Assembly (NCBI GenBank): GCA_039917615.1
Contig: JBDSJD010000010.1
Coordinates: 75,857 to 139,856 of the forward strand
Source of the DNA: ZC4RG30 sp039917615
Lineage (GTDB): Bacteria > Pseudomonadota > Gammaproteobacteria > Steroidobacterales > Steroidobacteraceae
DNA length: 64,000 nucleotides
Direction of reading: 5' to 3'
Part shown: in pieces, positions 17,570 to 26,755 of the stretch
How the letters are laid out: every line of letters starts with the position of its first letter
How positions within the stretch are numbered: the first letter of the stretch is position 1
The notes under the pieces: model-generated
What the model was told of the DNA's origin: nothing
Databases searched by the model: none
What the model saw: only the letters and a program-made list of their open reading frames with translations
Translations under genes and position numbers: made by a program

Positions 17570-19564
17570 ATGTACGTGGTCCCTACATCGACATCGCAGG
17601 CCGAGGCCTCTGGCAGCACTACGGCGTCGGTGGTCGCTGTGCTGGAAGCTGCGGGGTACTCCGCGGAGGTGCTGGTCCGGGCGCGCGAGGTCGGGGATGA
17701 ATTGCAGCGAATCGCCGACGAACCCGCGTTGAGTGCTGCCGCGGTGTTGCACTCCGCACGACAGGCTGAACCGGATATTCCCGTTCTGACGGCCGCCCAG
17801 CGCGCCCGGCTGGGCACCCCGGCACTGCAGCTGGCCGAGAGCCTGGGTCGCCTCGGTGATTTCAATCTCGATGCGCAGTGGTCCGCCGGAAAGACACTCG
17901 CAGCGGGCCAGGCGGAAACCCTGCGCAAGATGTTGCTGGCAGTGGTTGGCGACCCGCGCCTCGTGGTGGCACGCCTTGCCGAAGAGCTGGTCCGCGCTCG
18001 ACATGCCCGTGAGGAACCACTGACCAGGCGTCGCCAGATCGCGCTGGAGATACAAGAGCTGTATGCGCCGCTAGCCAACCGACTGGGTATCTGGTCCCTC
18101 AAGTGGGAGCTGGAAGACCTGGCGTTCCGGGAGCAGCACCCGGAGGAATACCAGCAGATCAAGCAGGCGCTGAGCGAGAAGCGTCGCGCCCGCGAAATCT
18201 ATATCGATGAAGTCAAGCGCGCGCTGTCAGTGGAGCTGCAACGGGCCGGCATTGTCGCCACGATTGAAGGCCGGCCCAAACACATCTACAGCATCTACCG
18301 CAAGATGCAGCGCAAGCAGCTGGCCTTCGAGCAGATGTTCGACGTGCGCGCGGTGCGCATCATCGTGGACACGGTTGCGGAGTGTTATGCCGCGCTCGGC
18401 GTGGTACACAATCTGTGGCCGTTTCTGCCCAGCGAATTCGACGACTACATCGCCACTCCCAAGGACAACAATTACCAGTCCATTCATACCGCGGTGGGCG
18501 GTCCGGATGGCAGGCCGCTCGAAGTCCAGATCCGGACCCGCGAAATGCAGGCTCAGGCGGAGCTGGGCGTGGCTTCGCACTGGCGCTACAAGGAAGGCGG
18601 CGCCAACCGTCAATACGACGGGAAGATCCAGCAGGTGCGTGAACTGCTGCAGGGTGGCGGCAATGCCGCAGGCTTCGACGATCTGACACAGCTGAGCAAG
18701 GGCCTGTTCGAGGATCGCATCTATGCCATGACACCCACGGGTGAAGTGGTGGATCTTCCCAAGGGCGGAACACCGGTGGATTTTGCCTTCCATGTGCACA
18801 GCGATCTGGGCGAGCGCTGCCGCGGCGCCAAGGTCAATGGCCGCATCGCCCCGCTGAACCAGGCCCTGCACAGTGGCGACGTGGTGGAGATCATCACCGG
18901 CAAGCAGGCGGCGCCGAGCCGCGACTGGCTGTCCGCCAGCAGTGGCTATCTGGTGTCGTCGCGCAGCAAGTCCAAGCTTCGCGCCTATTTCCGTCGCATC
19001 GACGATGCTGCCTCAGCGGGCGCCCCGCCAACCGCGCAGCCCACCGCTGCGCCAGTGGAGCGGCCAGTGGAACCGCCGCGTGCCACCCGTCCGCGTAAGG
19101 CCGTGCAGAGCAGTCGCTCCCCGGTGGAGATCGATGGCGTGGGCGACCTGCCGATCACCCTTGCCCGCTGCTGTGCGCCCGTGCGTCCGGAGCCGATTCG
19201 CGGCTACCTCACGCTCGGACGCGGCGTAACCATCCATCTTGCCGACTGCGCCGGCCTCACCCGCATGGTGCGACAGAAACCGCAGCGGCTGCTGCAGGTC
19301 GAATGGGCTGAGTCGGATTCCGCGCGGATTGCCGCCCGCATCTCGATAGAGGCATTTGATCGTCGCGGCCTGCTGCGCGACATCTCGGACCTGATCGCCG
19401 AGGAGCATGTCAGCATCGAGGGAGTTTCAAGCCATACTGATCCGGACGACCGGATCGCACGTTTCGAGGTGCGCCTGACGGTTCGCGACGCCGCTGAGCT
19501 TGCGAAACTGCAACGCCGCCTGGCGCGCATTCCCAATGTGTTCAAGGTACGGCGGGCGCGCTGA
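17570..19564 (+). CDS. relA: RelA-type (p)ppGpp synthetase
   Basis: 664 residues from ATG 17570 (an in-frame upstream start at 17546 is less likely). Domains: a degenerate HD hydrolase region (about 20-170), synthetase (about 210-345) with the RelA-type acidic motif EFDD (289-292), TGS (381-443), the CC-containing zinc-finger-like region (LARCCAPVRPEP) and a C-terminal ACT/RRM domain. In the HD region the HD, ED and KLADRLHN-type motifs are replaced (AAVLHSARQ, ARLAEELVRARH), so hydrolase activity should be absent. It makes the stringent-response alarmone when uncharged tRNA occupies the ribosome. A SpoT-type hydrolase would be needed elsewhere. Confidence 0.92.
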   Translation: MYVVPTSTSQAEASGSTTASVVAVLEAAGYSAEVLVRAREVGDELQRIADEPALSAAAVLHSARQAEPDIPVLTAAQRARLGTPALQLAESLGRLGDFNLDAQWSAGKTLAAGQAETLRKMLLAVVGDPRLVVARLAEELVRARHAREEPLTRRRQIALEIQELYAPLANRLGIWSLKWELEDLAFREQHPEEYQQIKQALSEKRRAREIYIDEVKRALSVELQRAGIVATIEGRPKHIYSIYRKMQRKQLAFEQMFDVRAVRIIVDTVAECYAALGVVHNLWPFLPSEFDDYIATPKDNNYQSIHTAVGGPDGRPLEVQIRTREMQAQAELGVASHWRYKEGGANRQYDGKIQQVRELLQGGGNAAGFDDLTQLSKGLFEDRIYAMTPTGEVVDLPKGGTPVDFAFHVHSDLGERCRGAKVNGRIAPLNQALHSGDVVEIITGKQAAPSRDWLSASSGYLVSSRSKSKLRAYFRRIDDAASAGAPPTAQPTAAPVERPVEPPRATRPRKAVQSSRSPVEIDGVGDLPITLARCCAPVRPEPIRGYLTLGRGVTIHLADCAGLTRMVRQKPQRLLQVEWAESDSARIAARISIEAFDRRGLLRDISDLIAEEHVSIEGVSSHTDPDDRIARFEVRLTVRDAAELAKLQRRLARIPNVFKVRRAR

Positions 19565-19588
19565 AAAATCTCGCGACGCCGCTTCAGG

Positions 19589-21016
19589 CTAGCGGTTGAG
19601 GGTATCGATCGCCCGCTTGTCGGCAGTCAGCGCGGCCTCGTGCAATGCTTCGGAAAGAGTCGGATGTGAGTGCATCGTGCGCTGCAGATCCTCGCAGCTG
19701 GCCTGGTACTCCAGCGCGAGTACAGCTTCCGACAAAAGTTCGCCCGCCATCGGTCCGATGATGTGAACGCCCAATATCCGGTCCGTATCCGCATCCGCCA
19801 CAATCTTCGCGAACCCACTGGCTGCTTCCATTGCCCGGGCCCGGGCACTGGCCGCAAACGGAAAATTGCCGAGCTTCACATTGACGCCGGCCGCACGTGC
19901 CTGCGCCTCGGTCTGCCCAACCCAGGCAATTTCCGGGGCCGTGTAGATCACCGACGGCACGGCGTCGTAATTCGTGTGGCCATACAAGCCGGCAATCAAG
20001 TCGGCTGCCATGACGCCCTCTTCCTTCGCCTTGTGGGCGAGCATCGGGCCACGGACACAATCCCCGACCGCGTAGACATTCGGCACGGCGGTGCGGCAGT
20101 GTTCATCGACAACGATGTAACCGCGCTGGTCCAGTTCAATGCCAGTGCCTTCGCCGAGCAGATCCTGTGTATACGGGCGCCGACCTACGGCAACCACCAG
20201 GCGGTCAAAAGTTGCGGCTTGTTCTCCCTGTGCATCAGTGAACTTCACTGCAACTTCCTTTCCGGAAACCGCAGCAGCACTGACCTTCGCGCCGAGCTTG
20301 ATATCCAGCCCCTGCTTGCGCAGCTGCTTCAGCGCTTCTGCGGCCAGCTGCCGATCGGCAATGGTCAGGAATTCATCCGCGGCTTCCAGCACCGTGACGG
20401 CGGCACCCAATCGTTGCCAGACGCTGCCCAGTTCCAGACCGATGACACCGGCACCAATGATGCCGAGCCGCGCGGGCACCGTCTCGAATTCGAGCGCGCC
20501 CCAGGAATCCACGATGAACTTGCCATCATAAGGCACGGTCTTGAGCTCAACTGGGGTGGACCCAGATGCCAGGATGACCGAACCCGCTTCAAGCAACTGT
20601 GTGCTGCCATCTGCGGCCGTGTATTCAACCTTGTTGAAAGCGAGCACGCGGCCATGGCCGGCGAGGCCCACCACGCCCGCTGATTTGAACAGCGCCGCGA
20701 TGCCGCCGGTCATGCCCTTGACGATGCCGCTCTTGCGCTTCTGCATGGCGCCCAGGTCAAGCTGCAGCGCACCCACGCCAATGCCGTGCGCCTTGAATTC
20801 ATGCGCGGCACGGTGATACAGCTCGGAGGATTCCAGCAGCGCCTTGGAAGGAATGCAGCCGGCGTTAAGGCAGGTGCCACCCAGGGCGTACTTGCCATCG
20901 CGATTCTTCCAGCCGTCGATGCAGGCAACAGAAAGCTTGTTCTGCGCAGCTCGAATGGCGGCCGGATAGCCACCGGGGCCTCCGCCGATGACGATCACAT
21001 CGTAACGGTCTGCCAT
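19589..21016 (-). CDS. lpdA: Dihydrolipoyl dehydrogenase (E3)
   Basis: 475 residues. FAD-binding GGGPGGYPAA (11-20), redox disulfide C49/C54 (GGTCLNAGCIPSK), second Rossmann motif GAGVIGLELGSVW, and the C-terminal His-Glu pair in HSHPTLSEALHEA. It reoxidises dihydrolipoamide with NAD+. It starts 4 nt after the sucB stop, as third gene of the 2-oxoglutarate dehydrogenase operon, so this copy probably serves that complex. Confidence 0.96.
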   Translation of the reverse strand: MADRYDVIVIGGGPGGYPAAIRAAQNKLSVACIDGWKNRDGKYALGGTCLNAGCIPSKALLESSELYHRAAHEFKAHGIGVGALQLDLGAMQKRKSGIVKGMTGGIAALFKSAGVVGLAGHGRVLAFNKVEYTAADGSTQLLEAGSVILASGSTPVELKTVPYDGKFIVDSWGALEFETVPARLGIIGAGVIGLELGSVWQRLGAAVTVLEAADEFLTIADRQLAAEALKQLRKQGLDIKLGAKVSAAAVSGKEVAVKFTDAQGEQAATFDRLVVAVGRRPYTQDLLGEGTGIELDQRGYIVVDEHCRTAVPNVYAVGDCVRGPMLAHKAKEEGVMAADLIAGLYGHTNYDAVPSVIYTAPEIAWVGQTEAQARAAGVNVKLGNFPFAASARARAMEAASGFAKIVADADTDRILGVHIIGPMAGELLSEAVLALEYQASCEDLQRTMHSHPTLSEALHEAALTADKRAIDTLNR

Positions 21017-21020
21017 GGGA

Positions 21021-22187
21021 TCAGACTCCGATCAGCAGGCGGCCGGGGTCCTCAAGGCATTCCTTGACGGTGACCAGGAATTGCACGGCCTCCTTGCCAT
21101 CGATGATGCGGTGATCGTAGGTGAGCGCCAGATACATCATCGGACGGATCACGATCTGGCCGCCGACCACCACGGGACGTTCCTGGATCTTGTGCATGCC
21201 AAGGATGGCGCTCTGCGGCGCATTCACGATGGGCGTGGAAAGCAGCGAGCCGAATACACCGCCATTGGTGATGCTGAACGTGCCGCCGGTCAGGTCTTCC
21301 ATGGTCAGTGAACCATTGCGGGCCCGCGTCGCGAAATCGCCGACGGCTTTTTCCACCTGGGCAAAATTCTGCGTATCGGCATCGCGCAGCACTGGCACCA
21401 CGAGGCCGCGATCTGTGGATACCGCCATGCCGATATCGTAGAACTCGCGGTAGACGATATCGCTGCCGTCGACGGCTGCATTGACGATCGGAAAGCGCTT
21501 CAGCGCTTCAACGACCGCCTTGACGAAGAACGATGAGAAGCCGAGCTTCACGCCATTATTCTTTTCGAACTTGTCCTTGTAGCGCGTGCGCAGCTCTTGC
21601 ACTGCGAGCAGATCCACTTCATTGAAGGTGGTCAGCAGGGCCTGGGTTGCCTGGGCCGACACCAATCGCTCGGCGACCCGCGCGCGCAGCCTTGTCATTG
21701 GCACGCGCCGCTCCACGCGGCTGCCGCCGCCAGCGGCACGCGCCAGCACATCGGACTTTGTCACCGCGCCGCCCAGGCCGCTGCCGGCAACGGCTGCAAT
21801 ATCAACGCCGCTTTCGGTGGCGGCGCGGCGTGCTGAGGGGGCTGACTTGACGGAGGTAGCAGGGGTTGAGGCAGGCGCAGTCGTCGCTTTCGGCGCAGGC
21901 GCCGCTTCTTTCGCGGCACCTGCCGTGGGTGCGGCAACGGCAACTGCCGGACCGGCCTCGACAATTGCCAGCAGCTGATCGCTGACTACCGTGGCACCGG
22001 CCTGCACCTTTATTTCCTTGAGTACGCCAGCAACCGGCGCGGGCACTTCCAGCACCACCTTGTCTGTTTCGAGATCGGCAAGATTCTCGTCGCGCGCAAC
22101 CGCGTCACCCGCCTTTTTGTGCCACTTCACTATCGTGGCATCGGCAACAGATTCAGGCAGCTTCGGAACCTTGATCTCGGTGGTCAT
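21021..22187 (-). CDS. sucB: Dihydrolipoyllysine succinyltransferase (E2) of 2-oxoglutarate dehydrogenase
   Basis: 388 residues. One lipoyl domain with lipoylated K43 (LETDKVVLEVP), an Ala/Pro/Thr-rich linker, a peripheral subunit-binding domain (SARRAATESGVDIAAVAGSG) and the catalytic domain ending in DHRIIDGKEAVQFL with H359 and D363. It transfers the succinyl group from lipoyl to CoA in the TCA cycle. Single-lipoyl architecture and position between sucA and lpd identify it as SucB rather than AceF. Confidence 0.96.
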   Translation of the reverse strand: MTTEIKVPKLPESVADATIVKWHKKAGDAVARDENLADLETDKVVLEVPAPVAGVLKEIKVQAGATVVSDQLLAIVEAGPAVAVAAPTAGAAKEAAPAPKATTAPASTPATSVKSAPSARRAATESGVDIAAVAGSGLGGAVTKSDVLARAAGGGSRVERRVPMTRLRARVAERLVSAQATQALLTTFNEVDLLAVQELRTRYKDKFEKNNGVKLGFSSFFVKAVVEALKRFPIVNAAVDGSDIVYREFYDIGMAVSTDRGLVVPVLRDADTQNFAQVEKAVGDFATRARNGSLTMEDLTGGTFSITNGGVFGSLLSTPIVNAPQSAILGMHKIQERPVVVGGQIVIRPMMYLALTYDHRIIDGKEAVQFLVTVKECLEDPGRLLIGV

Positions 22188-22214
22188 GCTTCTTTGTTCT
22201 TGAATTGTGAAAAA

Positions 22215-25133
22215 TCAGGAGCTCTTGCGCAGCGGTGCTGGCGCGCCAGTTTCAGTCATCGCCCGCAGCGTTGCAGTGCCAGAACTTTCCCGCATTGGCG
22301 CGCGCAGCGCCGTATCGACCAGTTCGCGCTGTTCTGCTTCGTGAATCTTGGCGATGCCCGTGGCAGGCGCGGCCGCATGCTGTCGGCCAGCGTACAGCAG
22401 TGTGTGCTTGTCCTTTTGCAGCGGTCCTTCAAGCCGATGGCGAATGGAATACCAGGCGCCCTGGTTCTGCGGCTCTTCCTGGCACCAAACCACTTCGCGC
22501 AGCTGCGGATAGCGGCGCAACACGGCTTCATAAGCCTGCGTCGGGAACGGGTACAGCTGCTCGATCCGGATCAATGCAACATCGCGCAGCGCCGCGGTGC
22601 GGCGCGCTTTGAGCAGGTCGAAGTAGACCTTGCCGCTGCAGAACACCACGCGCTGCACCTGTGCCGCAGCGAGCTCATCCACTTCGTCGATTACTGTGGC
22701 GAAGCCGCCCTTGGTCAAATCTGCCAGCGAAGATACCGAAAGCTCGTGCCGCAACAGGCTCTTCGGCGTCATGACGATGAGCGGCTTGCGCAGCGAGCGC
22801 AACATCTGCCGACGCAACATATGAAACATCTGCGCCGGGGTCGAAGGCACTACCACCTGCATGTTGCTCTCGGCGCACATCTGCAGGAAGCGCTCAAGAC
22901 GCGCTGAAGAATGCTCCGGCCCCTGTCCCTCGTACCCATGCGGCAGCATCAGGACCAGCCCGCACAGCCGACCCCATTTGGATTCGCCGGAACTGATGAA
23001 CTGGTCGATGATGACCTGCGCACCGTTGACGAAATCGCCGAACTGGGCCTCCCAGATGACCAGCGCCTCCGGGTTGGTCGTGGAGTAGCCGTATTCAAAG
23101 CCCAGCACCGCTTCTTCCGACAACACCGAGTCGTTAATCCTGAACTGCGGCTGTCCGGCGCTCAGATGTTCGAGTGGCGACCAGGTTTCGCCCGTGGCCT
23201 GATGATGCAACACCGCATGGCGATGGAAAAACGTGCCGCGACCGCTGTCCTGCCCGGTGATGCGGATCGGACAGCCATCTTCGAGCAACGAGGCATAGGC
23301 CAGCATTTCGGCGCAGCCCCAGTCCAGCGGCAGCTCGCCCGCGACCATCTTGCGACGATTGGCATACACCTGCTCCACACGGGCCTGCAAGGTGAATCCA
23401 ACTGGGAAATCGACAATGCTGGCGCCGAGTTTTTTCAGGCGGTCGGCATCGATTGCCGTGGGCGCCGGCTCCGACCAGTCATTGCGCAGGAAGCGCGACC
23501 AGTCGACCGTGTATTGATTGCCGATCAAACCCAACGAAGCCGGCACCTGCGAGGTGCCAGCATCCAGGCCGGCGCGATACTGCTCCAGGAAACCTTTGGC
23601 CTCGGCGGCGGTGACCACCCCTGCGGCCACCAGCCGTTCGGCGTAGATCTGCCGGGCTGTGGGGTGCTGGCGGATCTTTGCATACATCACCGGCTGCGTA
23701 GCTGCGGGCTCGTCCGCTTCGTTGTGGCCAAGGCGGCGATAGCAGACCAGATCGATCACGACGTCCTTGTGAAACTTCATGCGATAAGCCAGCGCCTGGC
23801 GCGTGACGAACACCACGGCTTCGGGATCATCCGCATTGACGTGGTAGATCGGCGCCTCAAGCATCTTCGCCACATCGCTGCAATACATGGTGGAACGCGT
23901 ATCGCGCGGATCGTTGGTGGTGAAGCCGACCTGGTTGTTTACGATCAGGTGCACGGTGCCGCCGGTGTAGAACGCCCGCGCCTGCGACAGCTGCAGGGTT
24001 TCCATCACCACACCCTGGCCGGCAAAGGCAGCATCGCCGTGAATGAGGATGGGCAGCACCCGTTCGCCGCGGCTGTCACCGCGCCGTTCCTGCCTGGCGC
24101 GCACGGAACCCTCGACCACGGGGTTGACCACTTCAAGATGCGAGGGATTGAACGCCAGTGCCACGTGCACATTACCGCCCGGGGTCCGCAGATCCGCCGA
24201 AAAGCCCTTGTGGTACTTGACGTCGCCCGATCCTTTCAGGTGGGCGGTGTCGTAACGACCTTCAAATTCCGAAAACAGCTCCGATGGCGCCTTGCCCAGC
24301 ACATTCACCAGCACGTTCAGGCGGCCGCGATGCGCCATGCCAATGATCATCTCTTCGAAACCGGACTGGCCGCCGCGTTGCACCAGATCGTTCAGCATCG
24401 GAATCAGCGAATCGCCACCTTCCAGCGAAAACCGCTTCTGGCCCACGTACTTGGTGTGCAGGTACCGCTCCAGTCCTTCCGCAGCAGTGATCTGCTTCAG
24501 GATGTTGACCTGCTCTTCGCTGCTGAACCTGTGTTGCATGCGGCCGAGCAGGAATTCGTCCTGCAACCACAGACGCTCGTCCGTATTGGAAACATGCGCG
24601 AATTCGGCACCGATCGGGCCGGCGTAAACGTTTTCCAGCAACGCCACGATTTCGCGCAACTTGGCGCGCCGCGGCACCGCTTCCACGCGACTGGCGGTAT
24701 AGAACTCCTGATCGAGGTCGGCTTCGGTCAACCCCATGTAGTCAAGATCCATCAGTCGGGGCTTGGTCCGTTGCATGAGACCAAGCGGATCTACCTTGGC
24801 AATCAGGTGACCGCGGTTGGTGAAAATCTGGATCAGTCGCGAAACCACTGCCTGCTTCTCGCCCTGCCCCGCATCGCCTGCGGCGACCGCTGCCATGCGT
24901 GGCAGCTGCGCGCGCTGTGCGAGTTCACGCACGATAGGACTGTGTGCGGTGTCGGTGTGCGCCGCCGCGAGGCCTGAAAAGAACTTCTGCCAATCAGCGG
25001 GAACGGTTTCTCCCGCCAAGTATCGCTCGTAAAGATCCTCTACATAGGTAGAGTTTCCACCCCAGAGTGAGGTGGTGGCATTCTGACTGGCCAGGCCGCT
25101 ACTGGCGCCGCCCAGGCCTTTGTTCTGGCTCAT
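22215..25133 (-). CDS. sucA: 2-oxoglutarate dehydrogenase E1 component
   Basis: 972 residues, slightly over the usual 930-950. The N-terminal helix that docks on E2 (STYVEDLYERYLAG) is followed by thiamine-diphosphate domains with IGMAHRGRLNVLVNVLGK, GDAAFAGQGVV, NNQVGFTT and the C-terminal VVWCQEEPQNQGAW. It decarboxylates 2-oxoglutarate and succinylates E2. It is the first gene of sucA-sucB-lpd, with 27 nt before sucB. Succinyl-CoA synthetase genes are not adjacent. Confidence 0.97.
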   Translation of the reverse strand: MSQNKGLGGASSGLASQNATTSLWGGNSTYVEDLYERYLAGETVPADWQKFFSGLAAAHTDTAHSPIVRELAQRAQLPRMAAVAAGDAGQGEKQAVVSRLIQIFTNRGHLIAKVDPLGLMQRTKPRLMDLDYMGLTEADLDQEFYTASRVEAVPRRAKLREIVALLENVYAGPIGAEFAHVSNTDERLWLQDEFLLGRMQHRFSSEEQVNILKQITAAEGLERYLHTKYVGQKRFSLEGGDSLIPMLNDLVQRGGQSGFEEMIIGMAHRGRLNVLVNVLGKAPSELFSEFEGRYDTAHLKGSGDVKYHKGFSADLRTPGGNVHVALAFNPSHLEVVNPVVEGSVRARQERRGDSRGERVLPILIHGDAAFAGQGVVMETLQLSQARAFYTGGTVHLIVNNQVGFTTNDPRDTRSTMYCSDVAKMLEAPIYHVNADDPEAVVFVTRQALAYRMKFHKDVVIDLVCYRRLGHNEADEPAATQPVMYAKIRQHPTARQIYAERLVAAGVVTAAEAKGFLEQYRAGLDAGTSQVPASLGLIGNQYTVDWSRFLRNDWSEPAPTAIDADRLKKLGASIVDFPVGFTLQARVEQVYANRRKMVAGELPLDWGCAEMLAYASLLEDGCPIRITGQDSGRGTFFHRHAVLHHQATGETWSPLEHLSAGQPQFRINDSVLSEEAVLGFEYGYSTTNPEALVIWEAQFGDFVNGAQVIIDQFISSGESKWGRLCGLVLMLPHGYEGQGPEHSSARLERFLQMCAESNMQVVVPSTPAQMFHMLRRQMLRSLRKPLIVMTPKSLLRHELSVSSLADLTKGGFATVIDEVDELAAAQVQRVVFCSGKVYFDLLKARRTAALRDVALIRIEQLYPFPTQAYEAVLRRYPQLREVVWCQEEPQNQGAWYSIRHRLEGPLQKDKHTLLYAGRQHAAAPATGIAKIHEAEQRELVDTALRAPMRESSGTATLRAMTETGAPAPLRKSS

Positions 25134-25153
25134 GGAGATTCGCGTAGATTAAC

Positions 25154-25606
25154 TTAAGCTGCCAATTGTAATGGAACGGATAGCCAATAAGAAACGAACT
25201 CGGTGGCATAGACCTGCAGCAGCCGCAGTTCGTAGGCGACCAGCACAATGTATCCGGTCATGAGCAAATAAAGGACTCCGCCGACGGGAATCACACGGAA
25301 CAAACGGAAGCGCGCGAAGGCAGTCAAAATCAGCACGCCGAACCCAGTCAGCCCCACCTTCCAGTACGCAAACCATGGGCTGACGCCATTCACCAGTGGT
25401 TCCATGAACGGATTTGCCTCCTGGGCGCCGTGGCGCATCAGGGTAAGCGTGAGGAAGGCGTCGGTGACGGAGAGCAACATGATCATCAATGCCACCCCCA
25501 GCCAGTGCGAGGGATGCCAATCCAGGCCTGCAGCAAGCAATTCGTCGCCACGTCGCCCGGTGCGCCGACGTCGCATCCAATGCCCTGCCATCAGTCCATG
25601 CAGCAA
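25154..25606 (-). CDS. DUF5658-like small membrane protein
   Basis: 150 residues from a TTG at 25606, with three hydrophobic segments in the DUF5658 pattern: MLLSVTDAFLTLTLMRHGA with ANPFMEPL, VGLTGFGVLILTAFARFRLF, and VLYLLMTGYIVLVAYELRLL. The function of the family is unknown. The start is doubtful: codons stay open upstream to a TGA near 25700 and encode an Arg-rich N-terminus that looks coding, yet no ATG, GTG or TTG occurs there. Either a TTG, a rarer start, or a sequence error explains this. It lies just upstream of sucA on the same strand. Confidence 0.7.
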   Translation of the reverse strand: MLHGLMAGHWMRRRRTGRRGDELLAAGLDWHPSHWLGVALMIMLLSVTDAFLTLTLMRHGAQEANPFMEPLVNGVSPWFAYWKVGLTGFGVLILTAFARFRLFRVIPVGGVLYLLMTGYIVLVAYELRLLQVYATEFVSYWLSVPLQLAA

Positions 25607-25840
25607 ACTCTCCCGGCGATCCCTGCTGTAGCGCCGTTCGGAGGGGTCTGGATGTGCGATAAAGCCGCCCGCGTAGTTGAAGATATTGGGCTGTCATTCT
25701 AGTTTCCAACCCGGGGAAGCATGGTTCGGGATGGGTGACGACAGTCACAATCCTCGCGAGTTAGCTGATTCCCAAGGCGCATGAAGGCGCTCTGCTAAAC
25801 TGCGCGCCCTGTTATAAGCGCCAGAACTGCCACCTCTCTG

Positions 25841-26755
25841 ATGAGCACGACGCCCGCCCATCTGACTCACCTGCAGCGCCTCGAGGCCGAAGCCATCCAC
25901 ATCATGCGGGAGGTGGTGGCCGAGTGCGAAAAGCCGGTCATGTTGTACTCCATCGGCAAGGACAGCTCGGTCATGCTGCACCTGGCGATGAAGGCCTTCT
26001 TCCCGGCGCGTCCGCCCTTCCCTTTCCTGCACGTGGACACCACCTGGAAGTTCCGCGAGATGATCCGCTTTCGCGACGAGACCGTGAAACGGTTGGGCAT
26101 CGAACTGCTGGTGCATACCAATCCGGACGGCCTGGCGCGCGGCATCGGACCCTTCACGCACGGCTCGGCGGTGCACACCGATGTGATGAAAACCCAGGCG
26201 CTGAAGCAGGCACTCGACCAGCACAGCTTCGACGCGGCCTTTGGTGGCGCGCGTCGGGACGAGGAAAAATCCCGGGCAAAGGAGCGCATCTTTTCGTTCC
26301 GCAGCGCGCAGCACCGCTGGGATCCCAAGCGCCAGCGCCCGGAACTGTGGAAGCTGTACAACGCGCGCAAACACCGGGGCGAAAGCCTGCGCGTGTTTCC
26401 GCTGTCGAACTGGACGGAGCTGGATATCTGGCAGTACATCTACCAGCAGCAGATTCCGATCGTGCCACTGTATTTCGCCGCCCGTCGCCCAGTAGTGGAG
26501 CGCGACGGCGCGCTGATCATGGTCGACGACGAACGCATGCCCCTCGAGCCGGGCGAGCAACCGGCAATGAAGAGCGTGCGTTTTCGCACGCTCGGTTGCT
26601 ACCCGTTGACCGGTGCCGTGGAAAGTACGGCAGCCACTCTTCCTGAGGTGATTCAGGAGATGCTGCTGACCACCAGTTCCGAACGGCAGGGCCGTGTCAT
26701 CGATCACGATGCATCGGGTTCGATGGAAAAGAAGAAGCAGGAAGGGTATTTCTGA
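25841..26755 (+). CDS. cysD: Sulfate adenylyltransferase subunit 2
   Basis: 304 residues. PP-loop SIGKDSSVMLHLAMKAF (37-53) and the FGGARRDEEKSRAKER active-site segment mark the ATP-sulfurylase catalytic subunit, which makes APS from sulfate and ATP, driven by CysN GTP hydrolysis. Its stop overlaps the cysNC start by 1 nt (TGATG). A TATAAG at 25813-25818 could be the -10, with a poor -35. First gene of cysD-cysNC-cysQ. Confidence 0.97.
   Translation: MSTTPAHLTHLQRLEAEAIHIMREVVAECEKPVMLYSIGKDSSVMLHLAMKAFFPARPPFPFLHVDTTWKFREMIRFRDETVKRLGIELLVHTNPDGLARGIGPFTHGSAVHTDVMKTQALKQALDQHSFDAAFGGARRDEEKSRAKERIFSFRSAQHRWDPKRQRPELWKLYNARKHRGESLRVFPLSNWTELDIWQYIYQQQIPIVPLYFAARRPVVERDGALIMVDDERMPLEPGEQPAMKSVRFRTLGCYPLTGAVESTAATLPEVIQEMLLTTSSERQGRVIDHDASGSMEKKKQEGYF

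Noticed and set aside
22911..24977. A long open frame antisense to sucA
   Set aside because: High-GC codon bias leaves the opposite strand open; it has no domain similarity, and the sense gene is unmistakable.
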